Source of the DNA: Klenkia brasiliensis
Lineage (GTDB): Bacteria; Actinomycetota; Actinomycetes; Mycobacteriales; Geodermatophilaceae
DNA: 64,000 nt
Direction: 5' to 3'
NCBI RefSeq assembly: GCF_900100695.1
Contig: NZ_FNCF01000003.1
Coordinates: 1-64,000 of the forward strand
A model generated the notes under the pieces. The model was not told where the DNA came from, made no database searches, and saw nothing but the letters and a program-made list of their open reading frames with translations. Positions 25,076-33,570 of the stretch are shown here, piece after piece. The position numbers and the translations under genes were made by a program. The stretch's first letter is position 1; every line of letters starts with the position of its first letter.

Positions 25076-25375
25076 ATGGCGGCTCGCACCGCCACCCCTG
25101 CTCGATCAGGGGGTCAGCACCCCCATCTGGTCGGCTCCGAGCTCGGAGAAGTACTAGGGAGGCACCTGGGGTGCAAGCCCCGAACTGCGGATCGGATGGC
25201 CGCTGACTGGCGATGTCGATCGGTACCGACGCAGGCGTCGTTCGAGTACTCGGTCACCGAGCCCGTCGCCGAGTCCGCGCGTCCGATGCGCCCACCGGCG
25301 GTCTGCCGAACCATCAGCGGCGTCAGGCCGCCTGTGTTGTCTGAGACGCAACGGATCGCTGACCAGCACCGGGCC
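25076..25375. other. Non-coding stretch between AcoR2 and the SDR gene
   Basis: About 300 bases with no convincing gene. A short GGGG-TGCAAG-CCCC stem is visible near 25166-25181, within a run that reads like structured RNA. I cannot match it to a known riboswitch or intron. Nothing else stands out. Confidence 0.4.
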
Positions 25376-25420
25376 CGTCCCACGATGCGACACAGCCGTG
25401 AACTACATCACTCCTAGCGT
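25376..25420 (+). promoter_or_regulatory. Operator site 7 and -10 element for the SDR at 25468
   Basis: CGTCCCACGATGCGACA at 25376-25392 matches the operator at 11 of 12 arm positions. TAGCGT (25415-25420) begins exactly 22 bases after it. The start codon follows 47 bases later. Confidence 0.72.
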
Positions 25421-25467
25421 CGGCCGGACAGAGCCGGGACCGTCCCGGTGCTGTGTTGGAGGCAGAC

Positions 25468-26319
25468 GTGGGAAAGCTGAGCGGCCGGGTCGCACTGATC
25501 ACCGGAGGAGCACGAGGACAGGGGCGGGCGCACGCCTTGGCCCTGGCTGCCGAAGGTGCCGACATCGCGATCCTGGACATCTGCGAGCAGATCGGCACCG
25601 TTCCCTACGACATGTCGAGGCCGGACGACCTCGCAGCCACCGTCCGCGACGTCGAGGCATTGGACCGCCGGGTGTCGGCCCACCAGGTGGACATGCGCGA
25701 CGGGACCGCCGTACGGGCCGCCGTCCAGACGGTCATCGCGGAGCTGGGGTCGATCGATGTCCTGGTGGTCAACCATGGCATCTGGACCCGTGGTGCGTTG
25801 TGGGACCTGACCGAGGACGAGTGGCAGGACACCATCGACACGAACCTCACGGCGGTGTGGCAGGCACTCAAGGCCGTGGGTCCCCACATGGTGGACCGCA
25901 AGCGCGGCTCGATCGTGCTGACGTCCTCGGTCAACGGCATCGAAGGGCAGGCAGGCTCGGCGCACTACACCGCAGCCAAGCACGGAGTTCTCGGGCTGAT
26001 GCGCTCGGCGGCCCTGGAGTTCGCTCCGTTTGGCATTCGGGTCAACGCCATCTGCCCGGGCTTCGTCGACACCGGCATGACCAACTGGCAGGGCTGCTAC
26101 GACATGACCGGCGGGAAGCCCGGGTCGACCCGGGCCGAGCACGAACAGAACGCCCGGCACTGGCACGCCATCGGAGGGCTCATCCAGCCCGGGGAGATCA
26201 GCGGCGCGGTGGTGTGGTTGGCCTCCGACGACGCCTCACGGGTCACGGGTGTGGCTCTGCCGGTCGATGCCGGGCATCTCGTGCTCAGCACCTTCAACCC
26301 CGCCCCGACGCCGGCGTGA
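25468..26319 (+). CDS. Mycofactocin-coupled SDR family oxidoreductase
   Basis: A 283-residue SDR with TGGARGQGRAHA at the cofactor site and YTAAK as the catalytic motif. A characteristic insertion after the second strand (LDICEQIGTVPYDM, then DVEALDRRV) marks the mycofactocin-associated subfamily, whose members keep a tightly bound nicotinamide. It probably oxidises an alcohol and passes electrons to mycofactocin made elsewhere; no mft genes are in this window. The GTG at 25468 has GGAGG upstream. It is transcribed alone from operator site 7. Confidence 0.85.
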   Translation: MGKLSGRVALITGGARGQGRAHALALAAEGADIAILDICEQIGTVPYDMSRPDDLAATVRDVEALDRRVSAHQVDMRDGTAVRAAVQTVIAELGSIDVLVVNHGIWTRGALWDLTEDEWQDTIDTNLTAVWQALKAVGPHMVDRKRGSIVLTSSVNGIEGQAGSAHYTAAKHGVLGLMRSAALEFAPFGIRVNAICPGFVDTGMTNWQGCYDMTGGKPGSTRAEHEQNARHWHAIGGLIQPGEISGAVVWLASDDASRVTGVALPVDAGHLVLSTFNPAPTPA

Positions 26320-26321
26320 GC

Positions 26322-26357
26322 CTGCGGGCGTGGGCACCTTGGTGCCCACGCCCGCAG
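26322..26357. terminator. Strong hairpin between convergent SDR and TetR genes
   Basis: A perfect 17-bp stem (arm CTGCGGGCGTGGGCACC) closes on a TT pair. It lies between the stop codons of two convergent genes and can end transcription from both sides. Confidence 0.85.
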
Positions 26358-26361
26358 CCGG

Positions 26362-26964
26362 TCAGGGCGATGTTGCCCGCACGGCCGAGCCGACCGCGAG
26401 CAGACAGCTGCACAGAAGCGCGTGGACCTGCGGCTTGGTGAGCGCGCGCCGGTTCAGCCACTGGTCGCACGACCCCGACACCATGGCCTGGTAGGAGCGG
26501 ATGGCGGCTCGGGCCGAAGGATCGTCGGGATCGAGCTCGACCAGCCCGAGCAGCCGGTCCTCCCACGCGACCAGGCTGTCGGTCAGGACGCCACCGACCT
26601 CCGGGTCACCCGGGTGCAACTGACTCGCCAGGAGCGCCCGGAAGGTCTCTGCGTTCTCCTCCACCAGGTCGAGCCACCGGCTCAGGACCTCCGCGACGCC
26701 CGTGCTCCCGTTCTCGACCGGTCCCAGCCGGAGCGGGAGGTGGGCGAACCGGGTCACCACCTCGACGTACAGATCGCGCTTGGTGCGGAAGTAGTAGTGC
26801 AGGTTGGTGCGTGTGGTGCCGGCGGCCTCGGCAAGTTCCCGGATGGACACCGACTCGTAAGGACTGCGGGCGAAGGCCTGCTGAGCAGCGGCGATGATGC
26901 GGTCGCGCCGGTCGTCGTGCTCCAGTCGTTCGCGACGCGGTAGGGAGACCTCCGGTGTGCTCAC
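26362..26964 (-). CDS. TetR-family transcriptional regulator
   Basis: A 200-residue TetR-type repressor. The N-terminal helix-turn-helix reads RIIAAAQQAFARSPYESVS, then IRELAEAAGTTRTNLHYYF. The C-terminal ligand domain is all helical and of normal length. The GTG at 26964 gives the short N-terminus usual for the family. It stands alone between an SDR gene (convergent) and the thiolase/SDR operon. It may control a neighbour, but no clear operator for it was found. Confidence 0.88.
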   Translation of the reverse strand: MSTPEVSLPRRERLEHDDRRDRIIAAAQQAFARSPYESVSIRELAEAAGTTRTNLHYYFRTKRDLYVEVVTRFAHLPLRLGPVENGSTGVAEVLSRWLDLVEENAETFRALLASQLHPGDPEVGGVLTDSLVAWEDRLLGLVELDPDDPSARAAIRSYQAMVSGSCDQWLNRRALTKPQVHALLCSCLLAVGSAVRATSP

Positions 26965-27035
26965 GCCCGCACGGTAGCCAGGCCCGCTCGACGTCGGCCC
27001 GGTCGTTGCCCGCGCGGCCGGACCGGCCGCACGCC

Positions 27036-27794
27036 TCACATCGCGATCCCACCGTCGACGGGCAGCACCACACCGGTGATGTAGCCGGCCTCCGCACTGG
27101 CCAGGAACGCGACGGCAGCCGCCATCTCCTCGGGCTCGGCGAACCGGCCCAACGGGACCGACGCCGTCATGGCCGCGAGCTTGTCAGCAGGCACCGCAGC
27201 GACCATGGCGGTCGCGGCGTTGGGCGAGATGGCGTTGACCGTGATGCCGAAACGCGCAACCTCCTTGGCCACGGTCTTCGTGAAGGCGATGATCCCGCCC
27301 TTGGCTGCGGCGTAGTTGGCCTGCCCCACGTTGCCGTGCATCCCCGTGTAGCTGGTCACGTTCACGACCCGCCCACGACCCGCCCCCCGCATGTGGGGGA
27401 CGACGGCTCTGGTGACGGCGAACGTCCCACCCAGGTGCACGTCCAGCACCGCCTGCCAGTCGGCCGGCGTCATCTTCCATACGACCGTGTCTCGGGTGAT
27501 CCCGGCGTTGTTCACCGCGACGTCCACCGACCCCGACCAGCGCACGACCTCGTCGACGACAGCGGCGACAGCCTCGGCGTCCGAGACGTCGACGGCGTGG
27601 GTCGACACTCGGTCCCCGGCATCGGACCAGGACGAGGCCAACTGGGCGGCGTCCCGGTCCAGCACCGCGACGTGCGCGCCTGCCTCGTGGAACAGGGCAG
27701 CGATCCCCCGCCCGATGCCCTGAGCCCCACCGGTGACCAGGACCGTCTGCCCGGTGAAGTCGAAGCGGACGTTCCCCGCCTGCTGGCCGCTCAC
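27036..27794 (-). CDS. SDR, FabG-like 3-oxoacyl reductase / 3-hydroxyacyl-CoA dehydrogenase
   Basis: A 252-residue classical SDR. TGGAQGIGRG lies near residue 17, NNAG in mid-chain, and the catalytic motif is YAAAK. The ending GYITGVVLPVDGG is typical of FabG-type proteins. The GTG at 27794 overlaps the thiolase stop (GTGA), so the two are translated together. Beside a thiolase it most likely oxidises a 3-hydroxyacyl-CoA, giving the 3-ketoacyl-CoA that the thiolase cleaves. A role in a different alcohol oxidation cannot be excluded. Confidence 0.87.
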   Translation of the reverse strand: MSGQQAGNVRFDFTGQTVLVTGGAQGIGRGIAALFHEAGAHVAVLDRDAAQLASSWSDAGDRVSTHAVDVSDAEAVAAVVDEVVRWSGSVDVAVNNAGITRDTVVWKMTPADWQAVLDVHLGGTFAVTRAVVPHMRGAGRGRVVNVTSYTGMHGNVGQANYAAAKGGIIAFTKTVAKEVARFGITVNAISPNAATAMVAAVPADKLAAMTASVPLGRFAEPEEMAAAVAFLASAEAGYITGVVLPVDGGIAM

Positions 27795-28969
27795 AGCCGC
27801 TCGATGAGGGTCGCGTTGGCCATGCCGCCGCCTTCGCACATCGTCTGCAGCCCGTACCGCCCGCCGGTGGCCTCGAGGTGGTTGACCAGGCTCGTCAGCA
27901 ACCGGGTACCCGAGGCACCCAGAGCGTGCCCGAGGGCAATCGCACCCCCGGCGGGGTTGAGCCGATCGGGGTCGGCGCCGAACTCAGCTGCCCAGGCGAG
28001 CGGCACGGGGGCGAAGGCTTCGTTGACCTCATAGGCGTCGATGTCATCGATGGACAGCCCCGACCGCTCGAGCAACTTGTGGGTCGCCGGGATGACCCCG
28101 GTCAACATGAAGAGCGGGTCGCTTCCGGCAACGGCGAAGTTCGTGAAGCGCGCCCGGGGACGCAGACCCAGTGCCGACGCCCGTTCCTCGCTCATGATGA
28201 GGACGGCGGACGCGCCGTCGGTGAGGGGCGAGGAGTTGCCCGGGGTGATCCGCCATTCGATCTGCGGGAACCGACGGGCCATCTCCTCGGTGTTGAAGGA
28301 GGGGCGCAGAGCACCGAGCGTCTCGGTGGTCGTCGTGGGCCGGACGGTCTGGTCGGTTGAGTGCACCGAACCGTCGGACAGGGTCACCGGGACGATCTGG
28401 TCGGTCAACGCCCCCGACGCCGCAGCCTCGGCGGCGAGCCGGTGCGACCGCGCCGAGTACTCGTCCAAGACCTCACGGGAGAGGCCCCACTTGTCGGCGA
28501 TGAGCTCGGCCGACACCCCCTGGTTGACCAGACCCTCGGGCCACCTGTGCTCCAGGGGGGTGGTGGGATGCCCGCCGTGGGAGCTGGCACCCATCGGCAC
28601 CCGACTCATCGACTCGACCCCGCAGGCGACCACGACGTCGTAGGCACCGGCCATCACGCCCTGGGCCGCGAAGTGGGCGGCCTGCTGGCTGGACCCGCAC
28701 TGCCTGTCCACGGTCGTGCCGGGTACGGACTCCGGCATGCCGGCCGCGAGCAGCGCCGTCCGGGCGATGTTCAGGGTCTGGTCCCCGACCTGCGACACAC
28801 AGCCGGCGATCACGTCGTCGACGGTGGCCGGGTCGATACCAGTCCGCTTCAGGAGGGCCTGCAGTGTCTGCGCGAGCAGGTCGGCCGGGTGGACCTCGGA
28901 CAACGCTCCCCCAGGCTTGCCCCTGCCGGAGGGGGTGCGGACGGCATCGACGACGACAGCGGAGTTCAC
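27791..28969 (-). CDS. Acetyl-CoA acyltransferase (thiolase, FadA type)
   Basis: A 392-residue thiolase with a full catalytic set: nucleophile Cys91 in DRQCGSSQQ, His in GGAIALGHALGASG, and the second Cys in MCEGGGMAN. It should cleave a 3-ketoacyl-CoA with CoA to give acetyl- or propionyl-CoA and a shortened acyl-CoA. The GTG at 28969 follows GGGAG and gives the normal N-terminus NSAVVVDAVRTPSG. It heads a two-gene operon with the FabG-like SDR under operator site 8. Among the three thiolase-superfamily genes here it is the only one with intact catalysis. Confidence 0.93.
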   Translation of the reverse strand: MNSAVVVDAVRTPSGRGKPGGALSEVHPADLLAQTLQALLKRTGIDPATVDDVIAGCVSQVGDQTLNIARTALLAAGMPESVPGTTVDRQCGSSQQAAHFAAQGVMAGAYDVVVACGVESMSRVPMGASSHGGHPTTPLEHRWPEGLVNQGVSAELIADKWGLSREVLDEYSARSHRLAAEAAASGALTDQIVPVTLSDGSVHSTDQTVRPTTTTETLGALRPSFNTEEMARRFPQIEWRITPGNSSPLTDGASAVLIMSEERASALGLRPRARFTNFAVAGSDPLFMLTGVIPATHKLLERSGLSIDDIDAYEVNEAFAPVPLAWAAEFGADPDRLNPAGGAIALGHALGASGTRLLTSLVNHLEATGGRYGLQTMCEGGGMANATLIERL

Positions 28970-29005
28970 AGGTGCTCCCAGCGGTGGTGGACTGCGGTGA
29001 CGCTC

Positions 29006-29050
29006 ATGGTGGGCAGCCGCGGCCGGCCCCCGGTGTCGCACTTCGCGACG
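29006..29050 (-). promoter_or_regulatory. Operator site 8 and -10 element for the thiolase operon
   Basis: TGTCGCACTTCGCGACG at 29034-29050 matches the operator at 11 of 12 arm positions. Leftward, CACCAT (29011-29006) starts 22 bases on. The site also lies in a larger imperfect GC-rich hairpin that could end the upstream SDR transcript. Confidence 0.6.
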
Positions 29051-29072
29051 ACCGGGGCGCCGGCCCGGAGCA

Positions 29073-29906
29073 CTACTTCAGGACGGTCCCGGCGTCGATG
29101 GGCAGCGGCACACCGGTGACGTAGCGGGCCTCGTCGGAGGCCAGCCACAGCAGCGCGTTGCTGACGTCGACCGGGTCCACCCACGGGATGGGCAGCGCGT
29201 TCAGGGACTGCGAGATCGGCTCGAAGTCCTCCTTGGTGGCCTCGGCGTTTCCCGTGAACAGCTCGTACGTCGCCTGGTTCTGGATCATGGGGGTGTCGAC
29301 TTGGGTCGGGTGCAGGCTGTTGACCCGGATCCGGTGGGGGGCCAGTTCGACGGCAAGGGTCTTCATCAGGCCCACGACGCCGTGCTTGGCGGAGACGTAG
29401 TGCGCGATGTTGGCGTAGGCCTTGAGACCGGCCGCCGACGACGTGAGCACCAGTGCACCCCCGCGTCCGCCCTCGATGAGGTGCGGGATCGTCGCCTTGG
29501 CGGTGTGCCACACCCCGGTGAGGTTGATGTCGATCATCGTCTGCCACACCTCCTCGTCCAGTTCGTGGGTGAGGTGCGGCAATGAGGCGATCCCCGCGTT
29601 GGCGCTGACGATGTCGAGGCGGCCGAGCTCCGCGACGCCGGCGTCCACGGCTGCCTTGATGCCGGCGTAATCACGGACGTCGGCCTTCGTCGCCACGATT
29701 CGGCGATCCAGGGCCTCGACAGCAGCCACCGTCTCGGCGAGGTCGGCGTCGCTGGCTCCGGGGGTGCCGGTCCCGGGGATCGCCTCGTTGAGGTCGACCG
29801 CGATGATGTCGGCACCCTCCTGTGCGAGCCGGATGGCGTGGCTGCGGCCCTGCCCCCGCGCTGCTCCGGTGATGAAGGCGACCTTGCCCTCGACACGTCC
29901 AGCCAT
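29073..29906 (-). CDS. Mycofactocin-coupled SDR family oxidoreductase
   Basis: A 277-residue SDR with [12 protein letters not shown] at the cofactor site and YVSAK as catalytic motif. The insertion [20 protein letters not shown] followed by EALDRRI is the hallmark of the mycofactocin-associated subfamily. It should oxidise a secondary alcohol with a non-exchangeable NAD. The ATG at 29906 has AAGAGG upstream. It is divergent from the SDR at 30093 across operator site 9. Together with 25468-26319 it makes two such enzymes here, implying the host makes mycofactocin. Confidence 0.86.
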   Translation of the reverse strand: MAGRVEGKVAFITGAARGQGRSHAIRLAQEGADIIAVDLNEAIPGTGTPGASDADLAETVAAVEALDRRIVATKADVRDYAGIKAAVDAGVAELGRLDIVSANAGIASLPHLTHELDEEVWQTMIDINLTGVWHTAKATIPHLIEGGRGGALVLTSSAAGLKAYANIAHYVSAKHGVVGLMKTLAVELAPHRIRVNSLHPTQVDTPMIQNQATYELFTGNAEATKEDFEPISQSLNALPIPWVDPVDVSNALLWLASDEARYVTGVPLPIDAGTVLK

Positions 29907-29995
29907 GATGACCTCTTCCTCGTCGTCTACGCCGTGGGGTGGCACGCCAGTCGGTCGCGCCCGGCTGTGCACAGCCGACCACCGCTGGCCGCCCG

Positions 29996-30044
29996 GGCAC
30001 TGTCGCGTAACGCGACAGTGCCTTTCCGACAGCGCCGAGACACT
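29996..30044. promoter_or_regulatory. Operator site 9: 27-bp perfect palindrome in a divergent promoter
   Basis: The arm GGCACTGTCGCGT at 29996-30008 is repeated as its exact reverse complement around a central A (30009), ending at 30022. The core TGTCGCGTAACGCGACA matches the cluster operator at 12 of 12 arm positions. Rightward, GACACT (30039-30044) is a -10 candidate at 21 bases. Leftward, the hexamer in register is poor (TCGGCT). Confidence 0.75.
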
Positions 30045-30092
30045 CACGAGGTCCGCGCGGGCAGTCCGCACGACCGGTGGGAGGGGTACAGG

Positions 30093-30854
30093 GTGCAGGT
30101 AGCTGGTGGCGTCGCACTGGTGACCGGGGCAGCGTCGGGTCTGGGACTAGCCACGGCGCAACGCCTGCACGAGCACGGAGCAGCTGTCGTGCTGCTGGAC
30201 CTCCCGTCGTCGGCCGGGGGGCAGGCCGCAGCCTCTCTCGGCAACCGCGCCACCTTCGTCGCTGCGGACGTCCGCGATGAGGACCAGGTCGCTGCAGCGG
30301 TCGAGGCCTCGCGCGAGCTGGGCGACCTCAGAGTGGTCGTCAACTGCGCGGGGGTCGGGGACCCCGCCAGGACCGTGACACGGTCCGGCCCGGTCGACCT
30401 CGCCCGTTTCCGGCGGGTGGTGGAGATCAACCTCATCGGCACCTTCAACGTCGCCCGGCTGGCCGCAGCGGCCATGGTCGAGGCTCCGCTGCTCGGCGAC
30501 GAGCGCGGGGTCATCGTCAACACGGCGTCCGTGGCCGCATTCGACGGTCAGATCGGGCAGACCTCCTACTCCGCCTCCAAGGGAGGCATCGTCGGACTGA
30601 CCCTCCCGCTGGCTCGTGACCTGGCGCGCCACCAGATCCGGGTGATGACGATCGCGCCGGGGATGTTCGAGACGCCGATCCTGCGCGGACTCACGGACGA
30701 GGTCCGGGCTTCGCTGGCCGCGCAGGTCCCGCACCCGGCACGGTTGGGCCTGCCGGAGGAGTACGCCCACCTCGTCACATCGATCGTGGAGAACCCCATG
30801 CTCAACGGTGAGGTCATCCGTCTCGACGGGGCCATCCGGATGGCCCCGCAGTGA
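30093..30854 (+). CDS. SDR, HSD17B10-like 3-hydroxyacyl-CoA dehydrogenase type
   Basis: A 253-residue SDR resembling type-2 3-hydroxyacyl-CoA dehydrogenases. [10 protein letters not shown] is at the cofactor site, and the substrate-lid region reads [26 protein letters not shown] is the catalytic motif, followed by [11 protein letters not shown]. It should oxidise a 3-hydroxyacyl-CoA, often a 2-methyl-branched one in this subfamily. The GTG at 30093 follows GGGAGGGG. Its end overlaps the next SDR gene by four bases (GTGA). Confidence 0.85.
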   Translation: MQVAGGVALVTGAASGLGLATAQRLHEHGAAVVLLDLPSSAGGQAAASLGNRATFVAADVRDEDQVAAAVEASRELGDLRVVVNCAGVGDPARTVTRSGPVDLARFRRVVEINLIGTFNVARLAAAAMVEAPLLGDERGVIVNTASVAAFDGQIGQTSYSASKGGIVGLTLPLARDLARHQIRVMTIAPGMFETPILRGLTDEVRASLAAQVPHPARLGLPEEYAHLVTSIVENPMLNGEVIRLDGAIRMAPQ

Positions 30855-31603
30855 GCACGCCGCAGCTCCACCGTCGGTCCGCAGTGGTCACCGGGGCCTC
30901 GCGAGGGATCGGCGAGGAGGTCGCGCGGCGCCTGGCCTCGGCCGGCTACGACCTGACCATCACCGCGCGGAGCACAGACGCCCTCGCGGCACTTTCGGAG
31001 GAGCTGACCGACAGCCACCAGGTGCGGGTCGGCACCGTGTCCGCCGACATGGCGGTGGAGGACGACGTCCGGTCCATCGCCGCAGCCCACCGGGATGCAC
31101 ATGGCAGCCTCGACGTCCTGGTCCTCAACGCCGGGATGGGTGCGATCGGGCCGGTGGCCGACTACCCCGTGCGACGGCTGGACAAGATGTTCGACATCAA
31201 CGTCCGCTCGGCCTTCGTCCTCATCCAGGAGCTGCTGCCGCTCCTGACGGCTTCCGGGGCGTCGAGCCCGCTCGGCGGGAAGGTGCTCGCGGTGGCCTCG
31301 ATGACCGGGATCGCAGGTGAACCTCTCAACTCCGCCTACGGGGCGACCAAGGCCGCCTTGATCAGCCTGTGCGAGACCCTGAACACCGAGCACGCCCTGG
31401 AGGGGGTCACCGCGACGGCCGTGTGCCCCGGCTACGTGGCCACGGCGATGACCCAAGGCCTGGCCGAGACCGTCCCGCTGGACACGATGCTGCCGGTCGC
31501 CGACGTCGCGACAGCGCTCATGGCGCTGACCACGATCACGAGCAGGACCGTCGTCCCGCAGCTCGTCCTCACCCGTCCCGGGCCTCACCTGTGGCGAGCA
31601 TGA
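30851..31603 (+). CDS. Short-chain dehydrogenase/reductase (SDR)
   Basis: A 250-residue SDR with [10 protein letters not shown] at the cofactor site, NAGMG in place of the common NNAG, and YGATK as catalytic motif. It is translationally coupled to the preceding SDR by GTGA. The pair may serve consecutive or stereochemically distinct oxidations. It is followed after ten bases by operator site 10, so the MaoC gene downstream probably has its own promoter. Substrate unknown. Confidence 0.85.
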   Translation: MSTPQLHRRSAVVTGASRGIGEEVARRLASAGYDLTITARSTDALAALSEELTDSHQVRVGTVSADMAVEDDVRSIAAAHRDAHGSLDVLVLNAGMGAIGPVADYPVRRLDKMFDINVRSAFVLIQELLPLLTASGASSPLGGKVLAVASMTGIAGEPLNSAYGATKAALISLCETLNTEHALEGVTATAVCPGYVATAMTQGLAETVPLDTMLPVADVATALMALTTITSRTVVPQLVLTRPGPHLWRA

Positions 31604-31613
31604 GCAGGTTCCC

Positions 31614-31658
31614 TGTCCCGTAGCGCGACATCCGGGTGGCAGCAGCCGTCCCTAGCGT
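31614..31658 (+). promoter_or_regulatory. Operator site 10 and -10 element for the MaoC gene
   Basis: TGTCCCGTAGCGCGACA at 31614-31630 matches the operator at all 12 arm positions. TAGCGT (31653-31658) begins exactly 22 bases after it, and the ATG is seven bases further on. This gives an almost leaderless transcript. It is one of the clearest members of the set. Confidence 0.8.
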
Positions 31659-31665
31659 GCGGGAC

Positions 31666-32142
31666 ATGAACGTCCCAGCCGCTCCCAGATCCTTCACCAC
31701 CGTCGCCGGCCTGAGGGACGCGGTCGGCTCGCCCTTGGGCCACAGCTCGTGGCTGCAGATCGACCAGGCGCGCATCAACGCCTTCGCCGCCGCGACCGGG
31801 GACGACCAATGGATCCACGTCGATCCCGAGCGTGCCGCCGCGGGCCCGTTCGGCAGGACCATCGCCCACGGCTGGCTGACCGCGTCGCTGCTCTCCGGAT
31901 TGGCCGCCGAGGTGTACCGCGTCGACGGGGCATCGATGGCGGTGAACTACGGATCGGACAAGATCCGCTTCCTGTCCCCGGTCCCTGTCGACTCAAGGAT
32001 CCGGGTGATCGCCGAGCTGGCGGCCGTCGTCCCCGTTGACGACGGCTGCCGCATCACGGCCCGGCTCACGGCGGAGATCGAGGGTGGGGACCGACCGGCC
32101 TGCGTGGCCGACATCGTCACCGTCTGGCGCGGCCTGGCCTGA
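31666..32142 (+). CDS. MaoC-family (R)-hydratase/dehydratase
   Basis: A 158-residue hotdog protein with the hydratase signature ATGDDQWIHVDPERA (catalytic Asp and His) followed by GPFGRTIAHGWLT. It should hydrate trans-2-enoyl-CoA with R stereochemistry, probably as a homodimer because it is complete on its own. The ATG at 31666 lies just after a TAGCGT -10 element, with GCGGG as a weak ribosome site. It is distinct in sequence from the MaoC pair at 3221-4089. Confidence 0.88.
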   Translation: MNVPAAPRSFTTVAGLRDAVGSPLGHSSWLQIDQARINAFAAATGDDQWIHVDPERAAAGPFGRTIAHGWLTASLLSGLAAEVYRVDGASMAVNYGSDKIRFLSPVPVDSRIRVIAELAAVVPVDDGCRITARLTAEIEGGDRPACVADIVTVWRGLA

Positions 32143-32146
32143 ACCC

Positions 32147-32184
32147 GATGAGGGTGGACCGGCCGCAGCCGGTCCACCCTCATC
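32147..32184. terminator. Strong hairpin between convergent MaoC and LLM2 genes
   Basis: A perfect 17-bp stem (arm GATGAGGGTGGACCGGC) with loop CGCA separates the two convergent stop codons. It is a likely bidirectional terminator. Confidence 0.85.
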
Positions 32185-32197
32185 GCGCTGGGGTTCG

Positions 32198-33358
32198 TCA
32201 GGCGCTGGCGCGCGCTGCCCGCTCGGCCTCGAACCGCGCCTGCGCCTCGGCCTGCCCGGCCGAGGTCGCCTTGGCCCCTGCACCGTCGCTGTTCACGGTC
32301 TCGTCGAAGCCGCGCTGCCGGCGGGCCTTGGAGCCGTTGAACTCGGGCATGACCTGCTCGGCGATCAGTTCCATGCTGCGCAGGCTGTTGGGCACGTTCG
32401 CCCACTCACCGTGCAGGACCAGCAGCTTCCCGAACCCGCCGGACTTCTCCTGCATCCGCTTGACCTGGGCGACGGCCATCTCGGGCGTGCCGATGACGCC
32501 GAACCCGGTGGAGTTGATGCCGTCGATCAGCAGGTCGACGTCGTCGACCTCCTGCATACCCGGGCTGACGTGGGAGAGGTAGTTCATCAGGTACAGCAGG
32601 CCGTGCCGGGCGTTCTCCCGGGCCTTCTCCTCGGTCTCGGCGATGTGCATCGGGCACGTCAACCGCCAGTTGCGACGGTCCACCGTCTGGCCGTTCTCCG
32701 CCGCGATCTGCTCGGCGATGCCCCAGTGCTCCTGCAGCTTCTCGGCCCCGGCCGGGTCGGTCGCGGCCAGGGAGAGGATCCCGGCGCCGTACTTGCCGGC
32801 CAGCTTCGGCCCGGTCGGGGAGACCGTCGCCGTCACGGCAGTCTGGATGTCGGAGTAGGGGGCGATCTGGATGTAGGCGCGGTCGAGGTCGTACCAGTCG
32901 GTCTTCTCCGTCACCGTCTCCCCGGCGAGCAGGCGGGTGATGACGTCGAAGGCCTGCTCCATCTTGCGCCGGTTGTCGATCGGGTCGATGCCGATCGATC
33001 GCGAGTCGTCGACCAGCTGGCCGGGGCCCGCGCCGAAGACCATGCGCCCCTTCGTCAGGTGGTCGAGCAGCACCAGCCGGTCCGCCAGGATGAACGGGTT
33101 GTGGTAGGGCAGGGACACGACACCGAGCCCCAGCTTGATGCGCGTGGTCCGCTGTGCTGCGGCGGCGAGGAACATCAGCGGGTCCGAGACAATCTCGACA
33201 CCGCCGGAGTGGTGCTCGCCCATCCAGAACTCGGAGAAGCCGAGCTTGTCCATCGCGACGCACAGCTCGAGGTCCTGCTCGATGGCGTAGTGAGCATCTG
33301 TGTCCACGCGGTGCCACGGGGCGAGGAACGCCCCGAACTCGACAGTGGGGTACGTCAT
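32198..33358 (-). CDS. LLM-class flavin-dependent oxidoreductase, copy 2
   Basis: A 386-residue luciferase-like protein. The N-terminus carries FGAFLAPWHRVDTDAHYAIEQ and EFWMGEHHSGG. The phosphate-binding region has LDHLTKGRMVFGAGPG, typical of FMN-dependent monooxygenases in this family. Its N-terminal half looks like limonene/alkane-type members, but the substrate cannot be assigned. The ATG at 33358 has GGAGG upstream. It is transcribed alone, leftward, from operator site 11. It is only distantly similar to the copy at 15990-17057. Confidence 0.85.
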   Translation of the reverse strand: MTYPTVEFGAFLAPWHRVDTDAHYAIEQDLELCVAMDKLGFSEFWMGEHHSGGVEIVSDPLMFLAAAAQRTTRIKLGLGVVSLPYHNPFILADRLVLLDHLTKGRMVFGAGPGQLVDDSRSIGIDPIDNRRKMEQAFDVITRLLAGETVTEKTDWYDLDRAYIQIAPYSDIQTAVTATVSPTGPKLAGKYGAGILSLAATDPAGAEKLQEHWGIAEQIAAENGQTVDRRNWRLTCPMHIAETEEKARENARHGLLYLMNYLSHVSPGMQEVDDVDLLIDGINSTGFGVIGTPEMAVAQVKRMQEKSGGFGKLLVLHGEWANVPNSLRSMELIAEQVMPEFNGSKARRQRGFDETVNSDGAGAKATSAGQAEAQARFEAERAARASA

Positions 33359-33395
33359 GGGTGTCCTCCGGGGTGCGCGCGGTCTCAGCACGAGC

Positions 33396-33440
33396 ACCGT
33401 AGAGACGCAGGACACATGCGCTCTGTCCCATTGCGCTACA
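33396..33440 (-). promoter_or_regulatory. Operator site 11 and -10 element for LLM2
   Basis: TGTCCCATTGCGCTACA at 33424-33440 matches the operator at 11 of 12 arm positions. Leftward, TACGGT (33401-33396) starts 22 bases on. It is the last operator seen in the window going right. Confidence 0.72.
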
Positions 33441-33570
33441 CGGGTGCGTGGAGATGACCTCGCTGCTGACCGTCAGCCCACGCTGCGGACCCGGCCACCG
33501 GCTTGGTTATCCGGGACCGAGGGCCAGCGCAGCGCCCTCCGGAGGAACCCCAGCTGGCCCGTGGCAGCAG

